Notes under the pieces: model-generated
Seen by the model: the letters and a program-made list of their open reading frames with translations, nothing else
Database searches by the model: none
Told to the model about the DNA's origin: nothing
Shown: positions 35,013-45,757 of the stretch, in pieces
Layout: each line of letters opens with the position of its first letter
Numbering within the stretch: the first letter of the stretch is position 1
Program-made: the position numbers and the translations under genes
Source of the DNA: Acetatifactor muris
GTDB lineage: Bacteria; Bacillota; Clostridia; Lachnospirales; Lachnospiraceae
Assembly (NCBI GenBank): GCA_023663635.1
Contig: JAMPHD010000003.1
Coordinates: forward strand, 62,001-126,000
Length of the DNA stretch: 64,000 nucleotides
Reading direction: 5' to 3'

Positions 35013-36008
35013 CTACAACAACCGTTCTCGAATATGCGCCAACATACACTCCAATATGGCGCTCTCCCGATCCTCCTCCGGAAAGTCCGGGCGGTTGAGC
35101 CGGATGACATCCCGCTCCCGTCTGAACCATGTGAGCTGTCTCTTGGCGAAATGCCTGGTCTTCTGCCTGATGCGCTCCACCGCCTCCTCCAATGAGCAGT
35201 CCCCCTCCAGATAATCCAAAAGTTCTTTGTAGCCGAGGCCCTGCATGGCGGTCTGCCCTCTTCGGCACCCCATGGCCCGCAGACGTTCTACCTCCTCCAA
35301 AAGCCCCTGCTCCATCATGAGATCCACCCGTCTGTCAATGCGCTCATAGAGCTTATCCCGGTCATCATCCAACACAAAATAGCAGGCATTGTATGCGTTC
35401 TCCCGCATGCGCTCCTCCTCGTTGTGTTCGGAGATGCGCCTTCCGTTCAGATGATAAAATTCCAAGGCCCGGATCACCCGTTTGACATTGCCGGGCGGAA
35501 TGGCCTCCGCCGAGGGCATATCCACCGCCGCGAGCATCCGGTGCAATGTCTCGGGACCCTCTCTTGCCGCCTTTTCCTCCAACTCACGGCGAAACGCGGA
35601 ATCCTCACCTTCCTCTGTATAGTTGATGTCTCTCAGCACCGCCTGGATATAAAATCCCGTTCCGCCCACAAGGATCGGCAGTCTGCCCCGGGCATAAATG
35701 CCGGCCATGGCCTCTTTACAGTATTTCTGAAAGGAGACCACATTGAAATCCTCCCACGGGTCCAAAATATCGATCAGATGATGGGGCACGCCCTGCATCT
35801 GCTCCTGCGTGATCTTGGCGGAACCGATGTCCATGCCCCGATAGACCTGCATGGAATCCGCCGATAGGATCTCCCCGTTCACCGCCTTGGCCAGGGCGAT
35901 GGACAGGGCAGTCTTCCCCGCCGCGGTCGGCCCGGTGAGAATGACAAGGGGCGGTCTCCCGTCACCGGAATGCGTTTTCTCTTTTTCCAAAATATTTGAT
36001 TCCCGCAC
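35013..36008 (-). CDS. miaA: tRNA dimethylallyltransferase
   Basis: Adds the isopentenyl group to A37 of tRNAs reading UNN codons; its product is the substrate of MiaB, encoded a few kilobases upstream. The P-loop GPTAAGKT is followed by SADSMQVYRGMDIGSAKI, LVGGTGFYIQAVL and the C-terminal RHFAKRQLTWFRR. The frame opens at a GTG at 36029 overlapping the mutL stop, but GGAGG lies seven bases before the GTG at 36008, which I use (331 residues). The order mutS-mutL-miaA is typical of Firmicutes. Confidence 0.94.
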   Translation of the reverse strand: MRESNILEKEKTHSGDGRPPLVILTGPTAAGKTALSIALAKAVNGEILSADSMQVYRGMDIGSAKITQEQMQGVPHHLIDILDPWEDFNVVSFQKYCKEAMAGIYARGRLPILVGGTGFYIQAVLRDINYTEEGEDSAFRRELEEKAAREGPETLHRMLAAVDMPSAEAIPPGNVKRVIRALEFYHLNGRRISEHNEEERMRENAYNACYFVLDDDRDKLYERIDRRVDLMMEQGLLEEVERLRAMGCRRGQTAMQGLGYKELLDYLEGDCSLEEAVERIRQKTRHFAKRQLTWFRRERDVIRLNRPDFPEEDRESAILECMLAHIRERLL

Positions 36009-36025
36009 CACATATCCTCCGAACG

Positions 36026-37921
36026 TCACACGATACGCTTGAATTTTTTGTCCATCTCATATCGGCTGACAGTGACGATCGTAGGTCTGCCGTGGGGACA
36101 GTTGTAAGGATTGTCCAATGTCAAAAGCTCATCGATGAGCTCCCGTGCCTCCTCCACGCTCAGGCGGTTATTCCCCTTTACCGCCGCCTTGCAGGACATG
36201 GACGCGATCTTTTCCTCTATCACCTGAAAACTTCCCCGGCTGACACCCGTGTCAAGTTCATCCAATATCTCCAGAAACAGTTCCCTCTCGCTGCATCCGT
36301 ACAGATCCACCGGCACGCTGCGCAGGGCATACTCCCTGCCCCCGAAACTTTCCGTCTCAAAGCCCATTTGAGTGAATATTTCCCTATACTCGGACAGCAC
36401 CTGTTCCTCCTGCGCGGAGAGACTGACGATGACCGGCGGAGCCAGTATCTGGGAGGCTGTTTTCTTCTCCCGCATCCGGCTCATGAGCCGCTCATATTTT
36501 ACTTTCTCATGAGCCGCGTGCTGATCGATGATCAACAGCTTGTCCTCAAACTGCACCATCCAATAGGTGTCAAACACCTGACCGATGATATGATACCGGC
36601 TGCGATTGTCCGCGGACAGGATCCGCTCTTCAAACAGATTCATCTGCGCGGGGACGGGCTGTTGCGCGGGTTCGGGGCCGCGTTGCGCAGATTCGGAATC
36701 GGGCTGCACGTCTCCTGCAGACTGCGCGATTTGGGGGAAATCCGTTGGGACTGTGGGCGGCGTCTGCGCTACTCCGGCAGTCCGATATGCATTTTCTTCC
36801 ATCACCCGATAGCTCTCGGATCTTCGCTGCTCGAAAGGTTCCGGCGTGCGCTCTTTTTGCCGCTCCAAGCGCCTCTCCCGCTCCGCCCGCCGCTCGTCCC
36901 TTCCGTCGTCCAATCGGGCCTCCGGAATCATCTCCCGATCCCTTAAGGTGTCATGTACTCCGTCCGAGAGCATCTTGCTGAAAGTGATGCCGTCACTGAA
37001 ACGCACATCCATCTTCGTGGGATGAACATTCACGTCCACCTGTCCCGGATCCATGGTGATGTGCAGCACGCACAGCGGAAACTTGTGTTGCATCAGATAC
37101 TCCCTGTATCCCTCCTCCAACGCTCTGGCGATCACATTGCTCCTGATAAAACGCCCGTTGATAAAATAGATCTCGAAATTGCGGTTGGAGCGCACCAACA
37201 CGGGTTTCCCCAGATACCCCTCCACTCGGTTGCCGTTCTGCTCTATGAGGATGGGAACCAGTGAGGCGGCCACATCCCGCCCATAGATGCGGTAGATGAC
37301 CTCCTTGAGATCTCCGTTTCCCGTGGTGTGAAAACGCAGTTGACTTCCCATCTGAAATTTAAAGGAAATATCCGGTCTCGAGAGAGCCAGATGCTCCATC
37401 AGATCGGCGATATGTCCGCCCTCCGTGGGCGGGAGTTTGAGAAATTTCCGGCGCACCGGCGTGTTAAAAAAGAGATTCCGCACCAGAAAAGTGGTGCCGT
37501 CCGGCGCTCCCACCTCGGAGAACTCCTTTTCCACCGCGCCCTCCAACACAAGGCGGCTGCCCGTGAGGCTCTCCTTTGTCTTGGTGATCACCTCCACCTT
37601 GGACACCGCGGCGATACTGGAGAGCGCCTCTCCGCGAAACCCCAAACTGGAGATCCCCGTCAGATCCTCCGCACAGTTGATCTTACTGGTGGCATGGCGC
37701 AGGAAGGCCTTGCGGACCTGCTCCTTGTCCATGCCGTGCCCATTGTCCGTGACGCGGATGAACTCAATGCCGCCCTCCTTGATCTCCACGGCGATGGCCG
37801 TGGCCCCGGCGTCCACCGCGTTCTCCACGAGTTCTTTCACCACGCTGGCGGGTCGCTCCACCACCTCGCCCGCAGCGATCTTATCGATTGTCTCCGTGTC
37901 CAGTAAATGTATCTCCGGCAT
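36026..37921 (-). CDS. mutL: DNA mismatch repair endonuclease MutL
   Basis: Links MutS mismatch recognition to strand incision. The GHKL ATPase domain (1-330) has ENAVDAGAT, DNGHGMD and GFRGEALSSI. A proline/arginine/glutamine-rich linker runs about 335-445. The C-terminal domain carries the metal-binding DQHAAHEKVKYE and ACKAAVK motifs, so this MutL is of the nicking type found in bacteria without MutH. Starting at the ATG of 37921 gives 631 residues, normal length. Confidence 0.96.
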   Translation of the reverse strand: MPEIHLLDTETIDKIAAGEVVERPASVVKELVENAVDAGATAIAVEIKEGGIEFIRVTDNGHGMDKEQVRKAFLRHATSKINCAEDLTGISSLGFRGEALSSIAAVSKVEVITKTKESLTGSRLVLEGAVEKEFSEVGAPDGTTFLVRNLFFNTPVRRKFLKLPPTEGGHIADLMEHLALSRPDISFKFQMGSQLRFHTTGNGDLKEVIYRIYGRDVAASLVPILIEQNGNRVEGYLGKPVLVRSNRNFEIYFINGRFIRSNVIARALEEGYREYLMQHKFPLCVLHITMDPGQVDVNVHPTKMDVRFSDGITFSKMLSDGVHDTLRDREMIPEARLDDGRDERRAERERRLERQKERTPEPFEQRRSESYRVMEENAYRTAGVAQTPPTVPTDFPQIAQSAGDVQPDSESAQRGPEPAQQPVPAQMNLFEERILSADNRSRYHIIGQVFDTYWMVQFEDKLLIIDQHAAHEKVKYERLMSRMREKKTASQILAPPVIVSLSAQEEQVLSEYREIFTQMGFETESFGGREYALRSVPVDLYGCSERELFLEILDELDTGVSRGSFQVIEEKIASMSCKAAVKGNNRLSVEEARELIDELLTLDNPYNCPHGRPTIVTVSRYEMDKKFKRIV

Positions 37922-37979
37922 ATCTCCTCATATTTCCTTTCATATTCCATCATTTCCACTGTCCGGGGACGGCTTTTCA

Positions 37980-40709
37980 TCACTCATTGGCATTCCAACG
38001 GTTCTTCATCTTGTTCTGCAGCCGATATAGAGTGTTTAGGGCATCCAGCGGCGTCAGCGTGGTCACCTCCACCTCCATCAGCTCCCGCAGCACATCCTCA
38101 TCCGTCACCGTGTCAAAAAGTGACATCTGTGCCATATCCATCTCGTCATAGCGGACAGCCTTCTTTCCGGCTTTCATCCCGACTTTCTTTCCGTCATTTT
38201 TGATGTCCACGGCGATGCTCTGCACCTTCTCGGTGATGTCATTGTCCGAGAGCTGCTCCACGATCTCCTTCGCCCGGTCGATCACCATATCCGGCACACC
38301 GGCCAGTTTGGCCACCTGAATGCCGTAACTCTTGTCCGCGCCGCCCTTGATGATCTTGCGCAGAAAGACGATGTCATCCCCGCACTCCTTCACGGCGATG
38401 CAGTAATTGTTCACATTGTTCATCTTGCCCTCCAGTTCCGTCAACTCGTGATAATGGGTGGCAAAGAGTGTCTTGGCTCCCAATAGTTTCCGGTTGCTGA
38501 TGTGCTCGATCACCGCCCACGCGATGGAAAGGCCGTCAAAAGTGGAGGTGCCCCTCCCGATCTCGTCCAGGATCAGCAGACTGTCCGCAGTGGCATTTCT
38601 GAGAATATTGGCCACCTCGTTCATCTCCACCATAAAGGTGGACTGGCCGCTGGCCAGATCGTCCGACGCGCCCACACGGGTAAAGATCCTGTCCACAATG
38701 CCGATATTGGCAGATTTGGCCGGCACAAAGCAGCCGATCTGCGCCAAGAGCACGATCAGCGCCGACTGCCGCATATAGGTGGACTTTCCCGCCATATTGG
38801 GCCCCGTGATGATGCTGATGCAGTGATTGCCATTGTCGAGATAGGTGTCATTGGAGATGAACAGGTCGTTGGATATCATCTGCTCCACCACGGGATGCCT
38901 GCCCTCTCTGATGTCAATGATCCCCTTTTCGTTCAATTTTGGTCTCACATAATGATTGCGTTCCGACACCAAAGACAGCGACGCAAACACATCCAGTCTC
39001 GCCACGGCCTTGGCCGTCCGCTGAATGCGCTCTATCTCCACGGATATGGAATCACGCACCTTGCAGAACAGGTCATATTCCAATGTCTGCAGCTTGTCCT
39101 CCGCGTTCAGAATGGTATCCTCCAACTCCTTCAGACGGGTCGTGGTATAACGCTCCGCGTTGGCCAGAGTCTGTTTCCTGATATAGTCCTCCGGCACCAG
39201 ATTCTTGTATGAATTGGTCACCTCAAAATAATACCCGAATACTTTATTGTATTTGATGCGGAGATTGCGGATGCCCGTGCGCTCCCTGTCCTGTTCCTCC
39301 AACTCCGCCAGCCATTGCTTGCCGTCACGCTTGGCGTTTCGCAGCATATCTATGGTCTCATCATAGCCGTCTTTGATGATGCCGCCCTCCCTGATGGTAA
39401 TGGGCGGTTCCTCCTCAATGGAATCCAAGATCAGGTGAAAGAGATCCTCCAGATCATCCATCTCCTCTCTGATCGCCACCAGACTCTCCTTGGAAAAGTT
39501 CCCGAGCACCGTCTTTATATGGGGCAGCATCTCCAACGAGTTGCGAAAGGCGATCAGATCCCGGGGATTGGCGGTCTTGTAATTGACCTTGGACAAAAGC
39601 CTCTCCAGATCATAGATGGGATTCAGATATTCCCTGATCTCATCCCGGGACAGGCTGTCCCCGTTCAACTCCTCAATGGCGTCCAGACGTCTCTCCATAT
39701 CCGCTCTGTCGATCAGGGGCTGTTCGATATAGCTGCGCAACATACGGCCGCCCATGGCCGTCCTGGTCTTGTCGAGCACCCAGAGCAGGGAACCCCTCTT
39801 CTGTTTCTCCCGGAGCGTCTCCGTCAGCTCCAGATTGCGTCTCGTGGAACTGTCCAACAGCATATACTTACCGGTGTGATACGGATAGATATGGGTGAAA
39901 TGTTCCAGACTGTTCTTCTGGGTCTCATAGAGATATTGCAGCAGCGCTCCCGCCGCGATCGTTCCCACGGGAAACTCCTCAATGCCCAGACCGATCAGTG
40001 TATTGACCTTAAAATGTTTCAGGAGAGCCTTTCTGCATCCCTCGTCGTCAAAGAGATGGGACTCCAGGGCGTTGACCGAAATATGCAGTCTGCCGCGCAG
40101 ATCCTCCACATCCGCGCCGCTCACCAGAAAAGCGTCATTGCAGATGATCTCCGAGGGCTCGTACTTCATCAGCTCATCCATGAGTTTCCTGAGATCCTCC
40201 ACCTCCGTGACATAATAGTCCCCCGTGGTGACATCCGCCGCCGAGATCCCGATGCCTCCCGGCATATAGGTGATGCACATCAGGAAATTGTTCTTGGACT
40301 CCTCCAGGGACTGCATGTTCAGATTGGTTCCCGGAGTCACAATGCGCACAATATCCCTCTTCACCAGTCCCTTGGCCAATTTCGGATCCTCCAACTGCTC
40401 GCAGATGGCCACCTTGTAGCCCTTGCTCACGAGTTTGGTGAGATATCCCTCCACCGCATGGTAGGGCACACCGCACATGGGCGCCCTCTCATCCTGTCCG
40501 CAGCTCCTGCCCGTCAATGTCAGTTCCAACTCCTTGGACACCGTCAGCGCATCGTCAAAAAACATCTCATAGAAATCGCCCAGACGGTAAAATAAAATAC
40601 AGTCCGGGCACTGCTTTTTGGTCTCCATATATTGTTGCATCATGGGTGTTAATTCGGGCACGGCTATGTACTCCTGTTCTTTTGAAATCCCCGCCGGATC
40701 GTGTGACAT
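37980..40709 (-). CDS. mutS: DNA mismatch recognition protein MutS
   Basis: Recognises mismatches and small loops. The N-terminal mismatch-binding motif FYRLGDFYEMF is at about residues 40-50 (Phe and Glu that stack on the mismatch), followed by connector, lever and clamp domains. The ATPase has GPNMAGKSTYMRQ near 638, LLILDEIGRGTSTFDG and FATHYHEL. At 909 residues it is slightly longer than E. coli MutS, with a lysine-rich segment near 860. GAGGGAG precedes the ATG at 40709 and a promoter lies upstream. Confidence 0.97.
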   Translation of the reverse strand: MSHDPAGISKEQEYIAVPELTPMMQQYMETKKQCPDCILFYRLGDFYEMFFDDALTVSKELELTLTGRSCGQDERAPMCGVPYHAVEGYLTKLVSKGYKVAICEQLEDPKLAKGLVKRDIVRIVTPGTNLNMQSLEESKNNFLMCITYMPGGIGISAADVTTGDYYVTEVEDLRKLMDELMKYEPSEIICNDAFLVSGADVEDLRGRLHISVNALESHLFDDEGCRKALLKHFKVNTLIGLGIEEFPVGTIAAGALLQYLYETQKNSLEHFTHIYPYHTGKYMLLDSSTRRNLELTETLREKQKRGSLLWVLDKTRTAMGGRMLRSYIEQPLIDRADMERRLDAIEELNGDSLSRDEIREYLNPIYDLERLLSKVNYKTANPRDLIAFRNSLEMLPHIKTVLGNFSKESLVAIREEMDDLEDLFHLILDSIEEEPPITIREGGIIKDGYDETIDMLRNAKRDGKQWLAELEEQDRERTGIRNLRIKYNKVFGYYFEVTNSYKNLVPEDYIRKQTLANAERYTTTRLKELEDTILNAEDKLQTLEYDLFCKVRDSISVEIERIQRTAKAVARLDVFASLSLVSERNHYVRPKLNEKGIIDIREGRHPVVEQMISNDLFISNDTYLDNGNHCISIITGPNMAGKSTYMRQSALIVLLAQIGCFVPAKSANIGIVDRIFTRVGASDDLASGQSTFMVEMNEVANILRNATADSLLILDEIGRGTSTFDGLSIAWAVIEHISNRKLLGAKTLFATHYHELTELEGKMNNVNNYCIAVKECGDDIVFLRKIIKGGADKSYGIQVAKLAGVPDMVIDRAKEIVEQLSDNDITEKVQSIAVDIKNDGKKVGMKAGKKAVRYDEMDMAQMSLFDTVTDEDVLRELMEVEVTTLTPLDALNTLYRLQNKMKNRWNANE

Positions 40710-40754
40710 TCTCCCTCATCGATCAATACACACAATTTGTGCGCAGTTATCATT

Positions 40755-40783
40755 ATAATACCACAAAATATTGTATTTGTAAA
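40755..40783 (-). promoter_or_regulatory. Promoter of mutS-mutL-miaA
   Basis: TTTACA and TATTAT with a 17-base spacer on the minus strand, about 46 bases ahead of mutS. An overlapping TATAAT lies three bases downstream with a less ideal spacing. Confidence 0.6.
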
Positions 40784-40875
40784 TCAGCCGTTACGGGTCT
40801 TTTTCACTCGCGCCGCCCCGGACCTTTTCACTTACGTCCCGCTCCGGATTTACTGCATTTTGACTCTCCGGTCGA

Positions 40876-42333
40876 TCAGCCCGGGTGAGAGTCCAAATTT
40901 TCTCCCATGTAATAAAATCCGTGGCACTCCGCCAGCCTGACGTTGACAATTTGACCGATCAGTGTTGCCGGTCCCGGAAAATGCACCAACATATTGTTGG
41001 AAAGCCGCCCGGTCACAAGCGTCGGGTCCTCCTCATTGACCTCCTCCACCAACACATCCATGATCCGTCCGCAAAAACGTGCCGCCTGTTCCTTCGCGGT
41101 CTCCTGAACCGTTCGCAGTACTCTGTCAAAATTTTTCTTTACTTCCTCCTCGGGAACGGATTCCATGGATGCCGCAGGTGTCCCCGTCCGCTTGGAATAA
41201 ATGAAAGTAAAGGCATTGTCATATCGCACCTTTCGTATGACGTCGATGGTCTCCTCCACATCCTCCGAAGTCTCCCCCGGAAAGCCCACGATGATATCCG
41301 TGGTCAGCGATATGTCGGGAATCTCCCGCCGTATCTTCTCCGCAAGAGCCACATACTGCTCTTTGGTATAACGTCTGTTCATCTTCTGCAGGATCCTCGT
41401 GGAACCCGACTGCAGGGGAAGATGCAGATGTCTGCAGATCTTGTCCGACTCTTTCATCACTTGGATCAGCTCATCTGACAGATCCTTTGGATGGGAGGTC
41501 ATAAAGCGGATCCGTTTCAGACCGTCTATCTGTACGATCTGCCGCAAAAGCTCCGCGAAAGTGACGGGTTTGGTCAGATTTTTCCCATAGGAATTCACAT
41601 TCTGTCCGAGCAGCATGACTTCCACTACGCCGTCCGCCACAAGCCGCCTGATCTCCCTTATGATCTCTTCGGGTTCTCTGCTGCGCTCCCTGCCCCGCAC
41701 ATAGGGCACAATACAGTAACTGCAAAAATTATTGCAGCCGAACATGATGTTAATGCCGGACTTAAACGGATATTTGCGCTCCACCGGCAGATCCTCCACG
41801 ATGCTGTCCGTCTCCTCCCAAATATCCACCACCATATCCTGCCGCTCCCATGTGGCATACAGAAGTTCCGCGAATTTGTAGATATTATGTGTGCCGAATA
41901 TCAGATCCACAAATCCGTAGCTCTTACGGATCTTTTCTAAAGCCGCGTTCTCCTGCATCATACATCCGCAGAGCGCTATCTTCATCCCGGGGCGACGGCG
42001 CTTTAATCCTTTCAGCTCACCCAGTCGTCCATACACCCGTTGATTGGCATTATCCCTCACCGTGCAGGTGTTAAAGAGCACAAAATCCGCGTTTTCATCC
42101 TCCGTCATCTCATATCCGATGTTGCACAAAATGCCCGCCAGTTTCTCCGAGTCTCTGGCATTCATCTGACAGCCGAATGTCCGGGTGCATGCCGTGGGCC
42201 GGCGCCCGGTTTTTCGTTCAAAAGCCTTCACCCGCTCCCGACACTTCGCCATATAGTAGTATTGTCTGGCGGGTTCCTCTGCCGGTGGCTGCAGGTTTAA
42301 ATCTATTTTGTCTAAATCAATCTCATTATACAT
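40876..42333 (-). CDS. miaB: tRNA-2-methylthio-N6-dimethylallyladenosine synthase
   Basis: Radical SAM methylthiotransferase acting on i6A37 made by MiaA. The N-terminal UPF0004 domain has TRTFGCQMNARDSE, binding the auxiliary cluster; the radical SAM motif CNNFCSYC is near residue 200 within GCNNFCSYCIVPYVRGRERS; a TRAM domain ends the protein (VNEEDPTLVTGRLSNNMLVHF). 485 residues, including an N-terminal extension of about 40 that is common in Clostridia. It lies upstream of mutS but behind the mutS promoter, so is likely a separate transcript. Confidence 0.96.
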   Translation of the reverse strand: MYNEIDLDKIDLNLQPPAEEPARQYYYMAKCRERVKAFERKTGRRPTACTRTFGCQMNARDSEKLAGILCNIGYEMTEDENADFVLFNTCTVRDNANQRVYGRLGELKGLKRRRPGMKIALCGCMMQENAALEKIRKSYGFVDLIFGTHNIYKFAELLYATWERQDMVVDIWEETDSIVEDLPVERKYPFKSGINIMFGCNNFCSYCIVPYVRGRERSREPEEIIREIRRLVADGVVEVMLLGQNVNSYGKNLTKPVTFAELLRQIVQIDGLKRIRFMTSHPKDLSDELIQVMKESDKICRHLHLPLQSGSTRILQKMNRRYTKEQYVALAEKIRREIPDISLTTDIIVGFPGETSEDVEETIDVIRKVRYDNAFTFIYSKRTGTPAASMESVPEEEVKKNFDRVLRTVQETAKEQAARFCGRIMDVLVEEVNEEDPTLVTGRLSNNMLVHFPGPATLIGQIVNVRLAECHGFYYMGENLDSHPG

Positions 42334-42366
42334 TTCTTTTGGCCTTCTTCATAATCTGTCCTTCTA

Positions 42367-42579
42367 TCAATCCCAATTTATTTCCTCATGAGAAACGGTT
42401 TCACCGGTTCTGATTTCAATATCAGCATCCTCTAATTCCTTTTTTTCAGTCAAAGTTAATTTTGTAAAATCCGGATCCCATGCCAATACCAACTTCTTAA
42501 TGAATTCAAGAGCAAAACTTTGTTCACTCTCTGGTAAAATTTCCATAAGATTTATTGCTTCCTTCGTTATCGCACTCAT
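42367..42579 (-). CDS. Antitoxin of a type II toxin-antitoxin pair
   Basis: A 70-residue acidic protein whose C-terminal half (DPDFTKLTLTEKKELEDAD, then SHEEINWD) resembles small antitoxins paired with RelE-type toxins in Clostridia. The N-terminal half (SAITKEAINLMEILPESE) would be the DNA-binding or dimerisation part. It lies 24 bases downstream of the toxin, so the order is toxin first. Base composition is markedly AT-rich compared with miaB and pepT, a sign of acquisition. Confidence 0.72.
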   Translation of the reverse strand: MSAITKEAINLMEILPESEQSFALEFIKKLVLAWDPDFTKLTLTEKKELEDADIEIRTGETVSHEEINWD

Positions 42580-42603
42580 GATTTACTCCTTTTCAAAATA
42601 AAT

Positions 42604-42891
42604 TCATTTATAAATATCGCCTCTTGAATCCACATTAATTATATACAAAATTTCTATTCTTCCATCAGAAGTGATATTAAAAATAATTCTGTATTTGCCG
42701 ATTCTAAGCCTTTTTCGTCCATCTGAATAGCCTTGAAGTGTTTTAATATCACCTTTCGGAGGTTGCTCTGTCAATCCCTCAATCCCGGCTTTAATCCTCT
42801 GCTTTGTCGGCTTGTCCAGCGCAGAAATGTATTTTGCGGCTTTTTTACTATATTCAATTTTCAAATTATGATCACACTCCTTTTTCGGCAT
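42604..42891 (-). CDS. RelE/ParE-family toxin
   Basis: The protein of up to 95 residues has the RelE/ParE fold signature: IEYSKKAAKYISALDKPTKQ at the N-terminus and GRKRLRIGKYRIIFNI in the middle, with basic residues expected for an mRNA interferase or gyrase inhibitor, then IEILYIINVDSRGDIYK. The start is uncertain: the ATG at 42891 has little leader, while AAGGAG lies about 12 bases before an in-frame TTG at 42864. It forms a module with the downstream antitoxin, in an AT-rich patch between miaB and pepT. Confidence 0.8.
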   Translation of the reverse strand: MPKKECDHNLKIEYSKKAAKYISALDKPTKQRIKAGIEGLTEQPPKGDIKTLQGYSDGRKRLRIGKYRIIFNITSDGRIEILYIINVDSRGDIYK

Positions 42892-42948
42892 GCCTTATAA
42901 TAAGCTCCACATGGAACACATTATAACGCAAAACATCCCCTTTTTCCA

Positions 42949-44193
42949 TCATTCAGTCCCCCGAAACTTCCCGTATATCTCCGCCAACCGCACCAACAGC
43001 GCCGTCACCTGCTCCATGGACTGCACACAGGCATACTCATATCTGCCGTGGCAATTCTCACCGCCCGTGCATAGATTGGGACATGGAAGACCCATAAACG
43101 AAAGTCTTGCGCCGTCCGTACCACCTCTGATGGGACACATCTTAGGCTCGATGCCGAGCTCCTCCATGGCTTTCACCGCATGGTCGATCAGGTGCATATG
43201 CGGCCTGATCACATCCCGCATATTGTAATAAGAATCCTTCAACTCCACCGTGACCGTGTTCTCCCCGTATTTGCGGTTCATAAAATCCACGCAGTCCAGG
43301 AACAGTTTTTTCCGGGCCTCAAAGAGATCTCTGTCATGGTCGCGGATGATATAGTCCACCACCGTCTCCTCCACATTGCCCCGAATGGAATCCGGATGAA
43401 AGAAACCCTCATACCCCTCCGTGTACATGGGATTCTGCTCCACCGGCAAAAGGCTCTGAAACTCCTGCGCCATCAGCACCGCGTTCTTCATCCTGCCCTT
43501 GGCGTCCCCGGGATGCACGCTCCTGCCATGCACCGTAAGTTTGGCGCCCGCCGCGTTGAAATTCTCATATTCCAGTTCTCCTAAGGGGCCGCCGTCCACC
43601 GTATAGGCATAGTCCGCCGCAAAGAGTCCCACATCAAAATGATCCGCCCCGGAACCGGTCTCCTCATCGGGCGTAAAGCCCAGACGAATCTTGCCGTGAA
43701 GGATTTTAGGATCTCCCAACAGCGTCTCCGCCATGGCCATGATCTCCGCGATGCCGGCCTTATCATCCGCGCCGAGAAGGGTTGTCCCATCCGTCACGAC
43801 CAGATCTTTCCCCACATGCTTTAACAGCCCCGGAAAATCCGCGGTGCGCATGACAATATCCCGCTCTCCGTTCAGCACGATATCTCCGCCGTCATATCCC
43901 TCCACGACGCGGGGGCGCACATTGGCGCCCGTCACCGCGGGGGAGGTATCCATATGCGCGATGAAACCGAGCACCGGCCCTTCCCCGCACCCCTCGGACG
44001 CGGGGATCGTGGCGTAGACATAGCAGTGCTCTCTGTCATACACGATCTCCTGCGCTCCCATGTTGGAGAGTTCCCGCGCCAACATCTCCGCCAGATCATG
44101 CTGCTTTGCAGTGCTGGGCATGGTCCCGGACTCCTCATCGGATTGGGTATCCACCTGTACATATCTCAAAAATTTCTCTATCGTCGGACTCAT
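42949..44193 (-). CDS. pepT: Peptidase T (tripeptide aminopeptidase)
   Basis: Zinc-dependent M20 aminopeptidase releasing the N-terminal residue of tripeptides. Motifs are [12 protein letters not shown] (zinc His and Asp), [30 protein letters not shown] (catalytic Glu), and [18 protein letters not shown]. Starting at the ATG of 44193 with AAGGA nine bases upstream gives 414 residues, the family norm; a longer frame to 44274 adds non-conserved residues. Neighbouring genes are an amino acid symporter and the toxin-antitoxin pair. Confidence 0.95.
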   Translation of the reverse strand: MSPTIEKFLRYVQVDTQSDEESGTMPSTAKQHDLAEMLARELSNMGAQEIVYDREHCYVYATIPASEGCGEGPVLGFIAHMDTSPAVTGANVRPRVVEGYDGGDIVLNGERDIVMRTADFPGLLKHVGKDLVVTDGTTLLGADDKAGIAEIMAMAETLLGDPKILHGKIRLGFTPDEETGSGADHFDVGLFAADYAYTVDGGPLGELEYENFNAAGAKLTVHGRSVHPGDAKGRMKNAVLMAQEFQSLLPVEQNPMYTEGYEGFFHPDSIRGNVEETVVDYIIRDHDRDLFEARKKLFLDCVDFMNRKYGENTVTVELKDSYYNMRDVIRPHMHLIDHAVKAMEELGIEPKMCPIRGGTDGARLSFMGLPCPNLCTGGENCHGRYEYACVQSMEQVTALLVRLAEIYGKFRGTE

Positions 44194-44296
44194 GACATCT
44201 ATTCCTTTCCCTCGGGGCAGTCCCGGAATTTCCCCGCATACTTCTGATTGTATCATATTATTTGTGTATTTCAACTTTTTCTTATTCCTGCCGGTT

Positions 44297-45757
44297 TCAT
44301 TTTTTATTCACGGCGTTTTCCCTGCCATATCCGAGGATCTCGTCACAGATTCCGCCCGGTCTTAAACTCAGGATCAAAACTCCGATCAGATTGGGCACCG
44401 CCATCAGTCCGTTACAGATATCCGAGAAATTCCAGACAAGCTCCAGAGAGCAGATCGCCCCCACAAACACCGTCAGCGCATAGATGAATCTGTACCAAAG
44501 ATTGTATCCGCTCCTGCCCGTCAGAAACTCAAAGGCTTTCTCCCCCTGATAGGCCCATGCCACAATAGTGGCAAAGGCGAACAAAATGATGCTGACGCTC
44601 ACAAATCTCGCACCCCACACCCCGTAGACCTTGGAGAAGACGGCTATGGTGAGCTCCGTACCGTTCAACAGTTCCCCCGATTCGTTGACTGCCCCCAACA
44701 GGCCTGACGACACAAAGGCAAGCCCCGTGAGAAGACAGATGACCATGGTGTCCAAAAACACCCCCGTCATGCTGATGTAACCCTGCCGTATGTAATCCTC
44801 CGTGTCCGCGGCTGCAGCCGCAATCCCGGCAGCCCCCAGGCCCGCCTCATTGGAGAAAACGCCTCTGGACACGCCGAGCCGCAGGGACTTGGAGACGGAC
44901 AGAGAGGCCGCCACCGTGAGATTGCCCAAAAGGCCACCCGTCACCGCCTGCGGCGCAAAGGCCATCACCACAATGGAAGCAATTCCCTGCGGAATCCGCG
45001 CCATATTGAAACAGATCACTCCCAGAGTCCCCAGAACATAAAAGCCTCCCATAAAAGGCACCAGAAAGCGGGTCAGAGAGGCGATGGAGCGAATCCCGCC
45101 CAACACCACCGTGATCGTGGCCAGAGTCAGCACAAGCCCCGTCAGGGCCACCGGCACGTCAAATGCCACTTTACAGGCCTCCGCAATGGAATTGGACTGT
45201 GTCATATTGCCCATGCCGAAGGAGGCTGCCACGGCAAACAGCGCGTACAGAAAAGCCAAAATGCGCGCCACCGCCCCGCCATGCCTTCCTCTCGTGCGCG
45301 GCAGGGCATCCCGCAGGGTATACATGGGACCGCCCACTCTCTCGCCCAATCTGTTATAACTCCGATATTTCACGGACAGGGAACTCTCCACCAACTTAGT
45401 GGCAAGCCCCAACACACTTGCCGCCATCATCCACAGTAAAGCTCCCGGGCCGCCCAACACCATGGCGGTGGCCACCCCCACTATGTTCCCTGTTCCTATG
45501 GTGGCCGCAAGCTCCGTGGTCAGGGCGGCAAAAGGAGACACCCCGGAAGAACCGCCGTGTTTTACATCGGTTTTGCAGCGACCGTCCCTCATGTACTCAG
45601 GCTCCAATCCAAGGGCACAGCGCAGGGCAAATTTTAACCTCTTCACCGGCAAAAAACGCAATCGCAGCATCAGCCATGCGCCCGTTCCCAACATAAAGAC
45701 CAAAAGCCATGGACCCCAGATCAGTTCATCCAGTCCCGCCATCCATTCAGCAATCAT
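44297..45757 (-). CDS. Alanine/glycine:cation symporter (AGCS family)
   Basis: Sodium- or proton-coupled importer of alanine, glycine or a related amino acid, with about eleven membrane spans over 486 residues. The AGCS pattern is visible in [31 protein letters not shown] and [14 protein letters not shown]. The ATG at 45757 has GGGGAG upstream. No glycine riboswitch is apparent in the 200 bases before it. Which amino acid is carried cannot be told. Confidence 0.93.
   Translation of the reverse strand: MIAEWMAGLDELIWGPWLLVFMLGTGAWLMLRLRFLPVKRLKFALRCALGLEPEYMRDGRCKTDVKHGGSSGVSPFAALTTELAATIGTGNIVGVATAMVLGGPGALLWMMAASVLGLATKLVESSLSVKYRSYNRLGERVGGPMYTLRDALPRTRGRHGGAVARILAFLYALFAVAASFGMGNMTQSNSIAEACKVAFDVPVALTGLVLTLATITVVLGGIRSIASLTRFLVPFMGGFYVLGTLGVICFNMARIPQGIASIVVMAFAPQAVTGGLLGNLTVAASLSVSKSLRLGVSRGVFSNEAGLGAAGIAAAAADTEDYIRQGYISMTGVFLDTMVICLLTGLAFVSSGLLGAVNESGELLNGTELTIAVFSKVYGVWGARFVSVSIILFAFATIVAWAYQGEKAFEFLTGRSGYNLWYRFIYALTVFVGAICSLELVWNFSDICNGLMAVPNLIGVLILSLRPGGICDEILGYGRENAVNKK

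Noticed and set aside
40801..40849. Two-copy 24-base repeat (TTTTCACT...CCGGA) between miaB and mutS
   Set aside because: The copies agree at only about two thirds of positions and may be chance in a GC-rich spacer.
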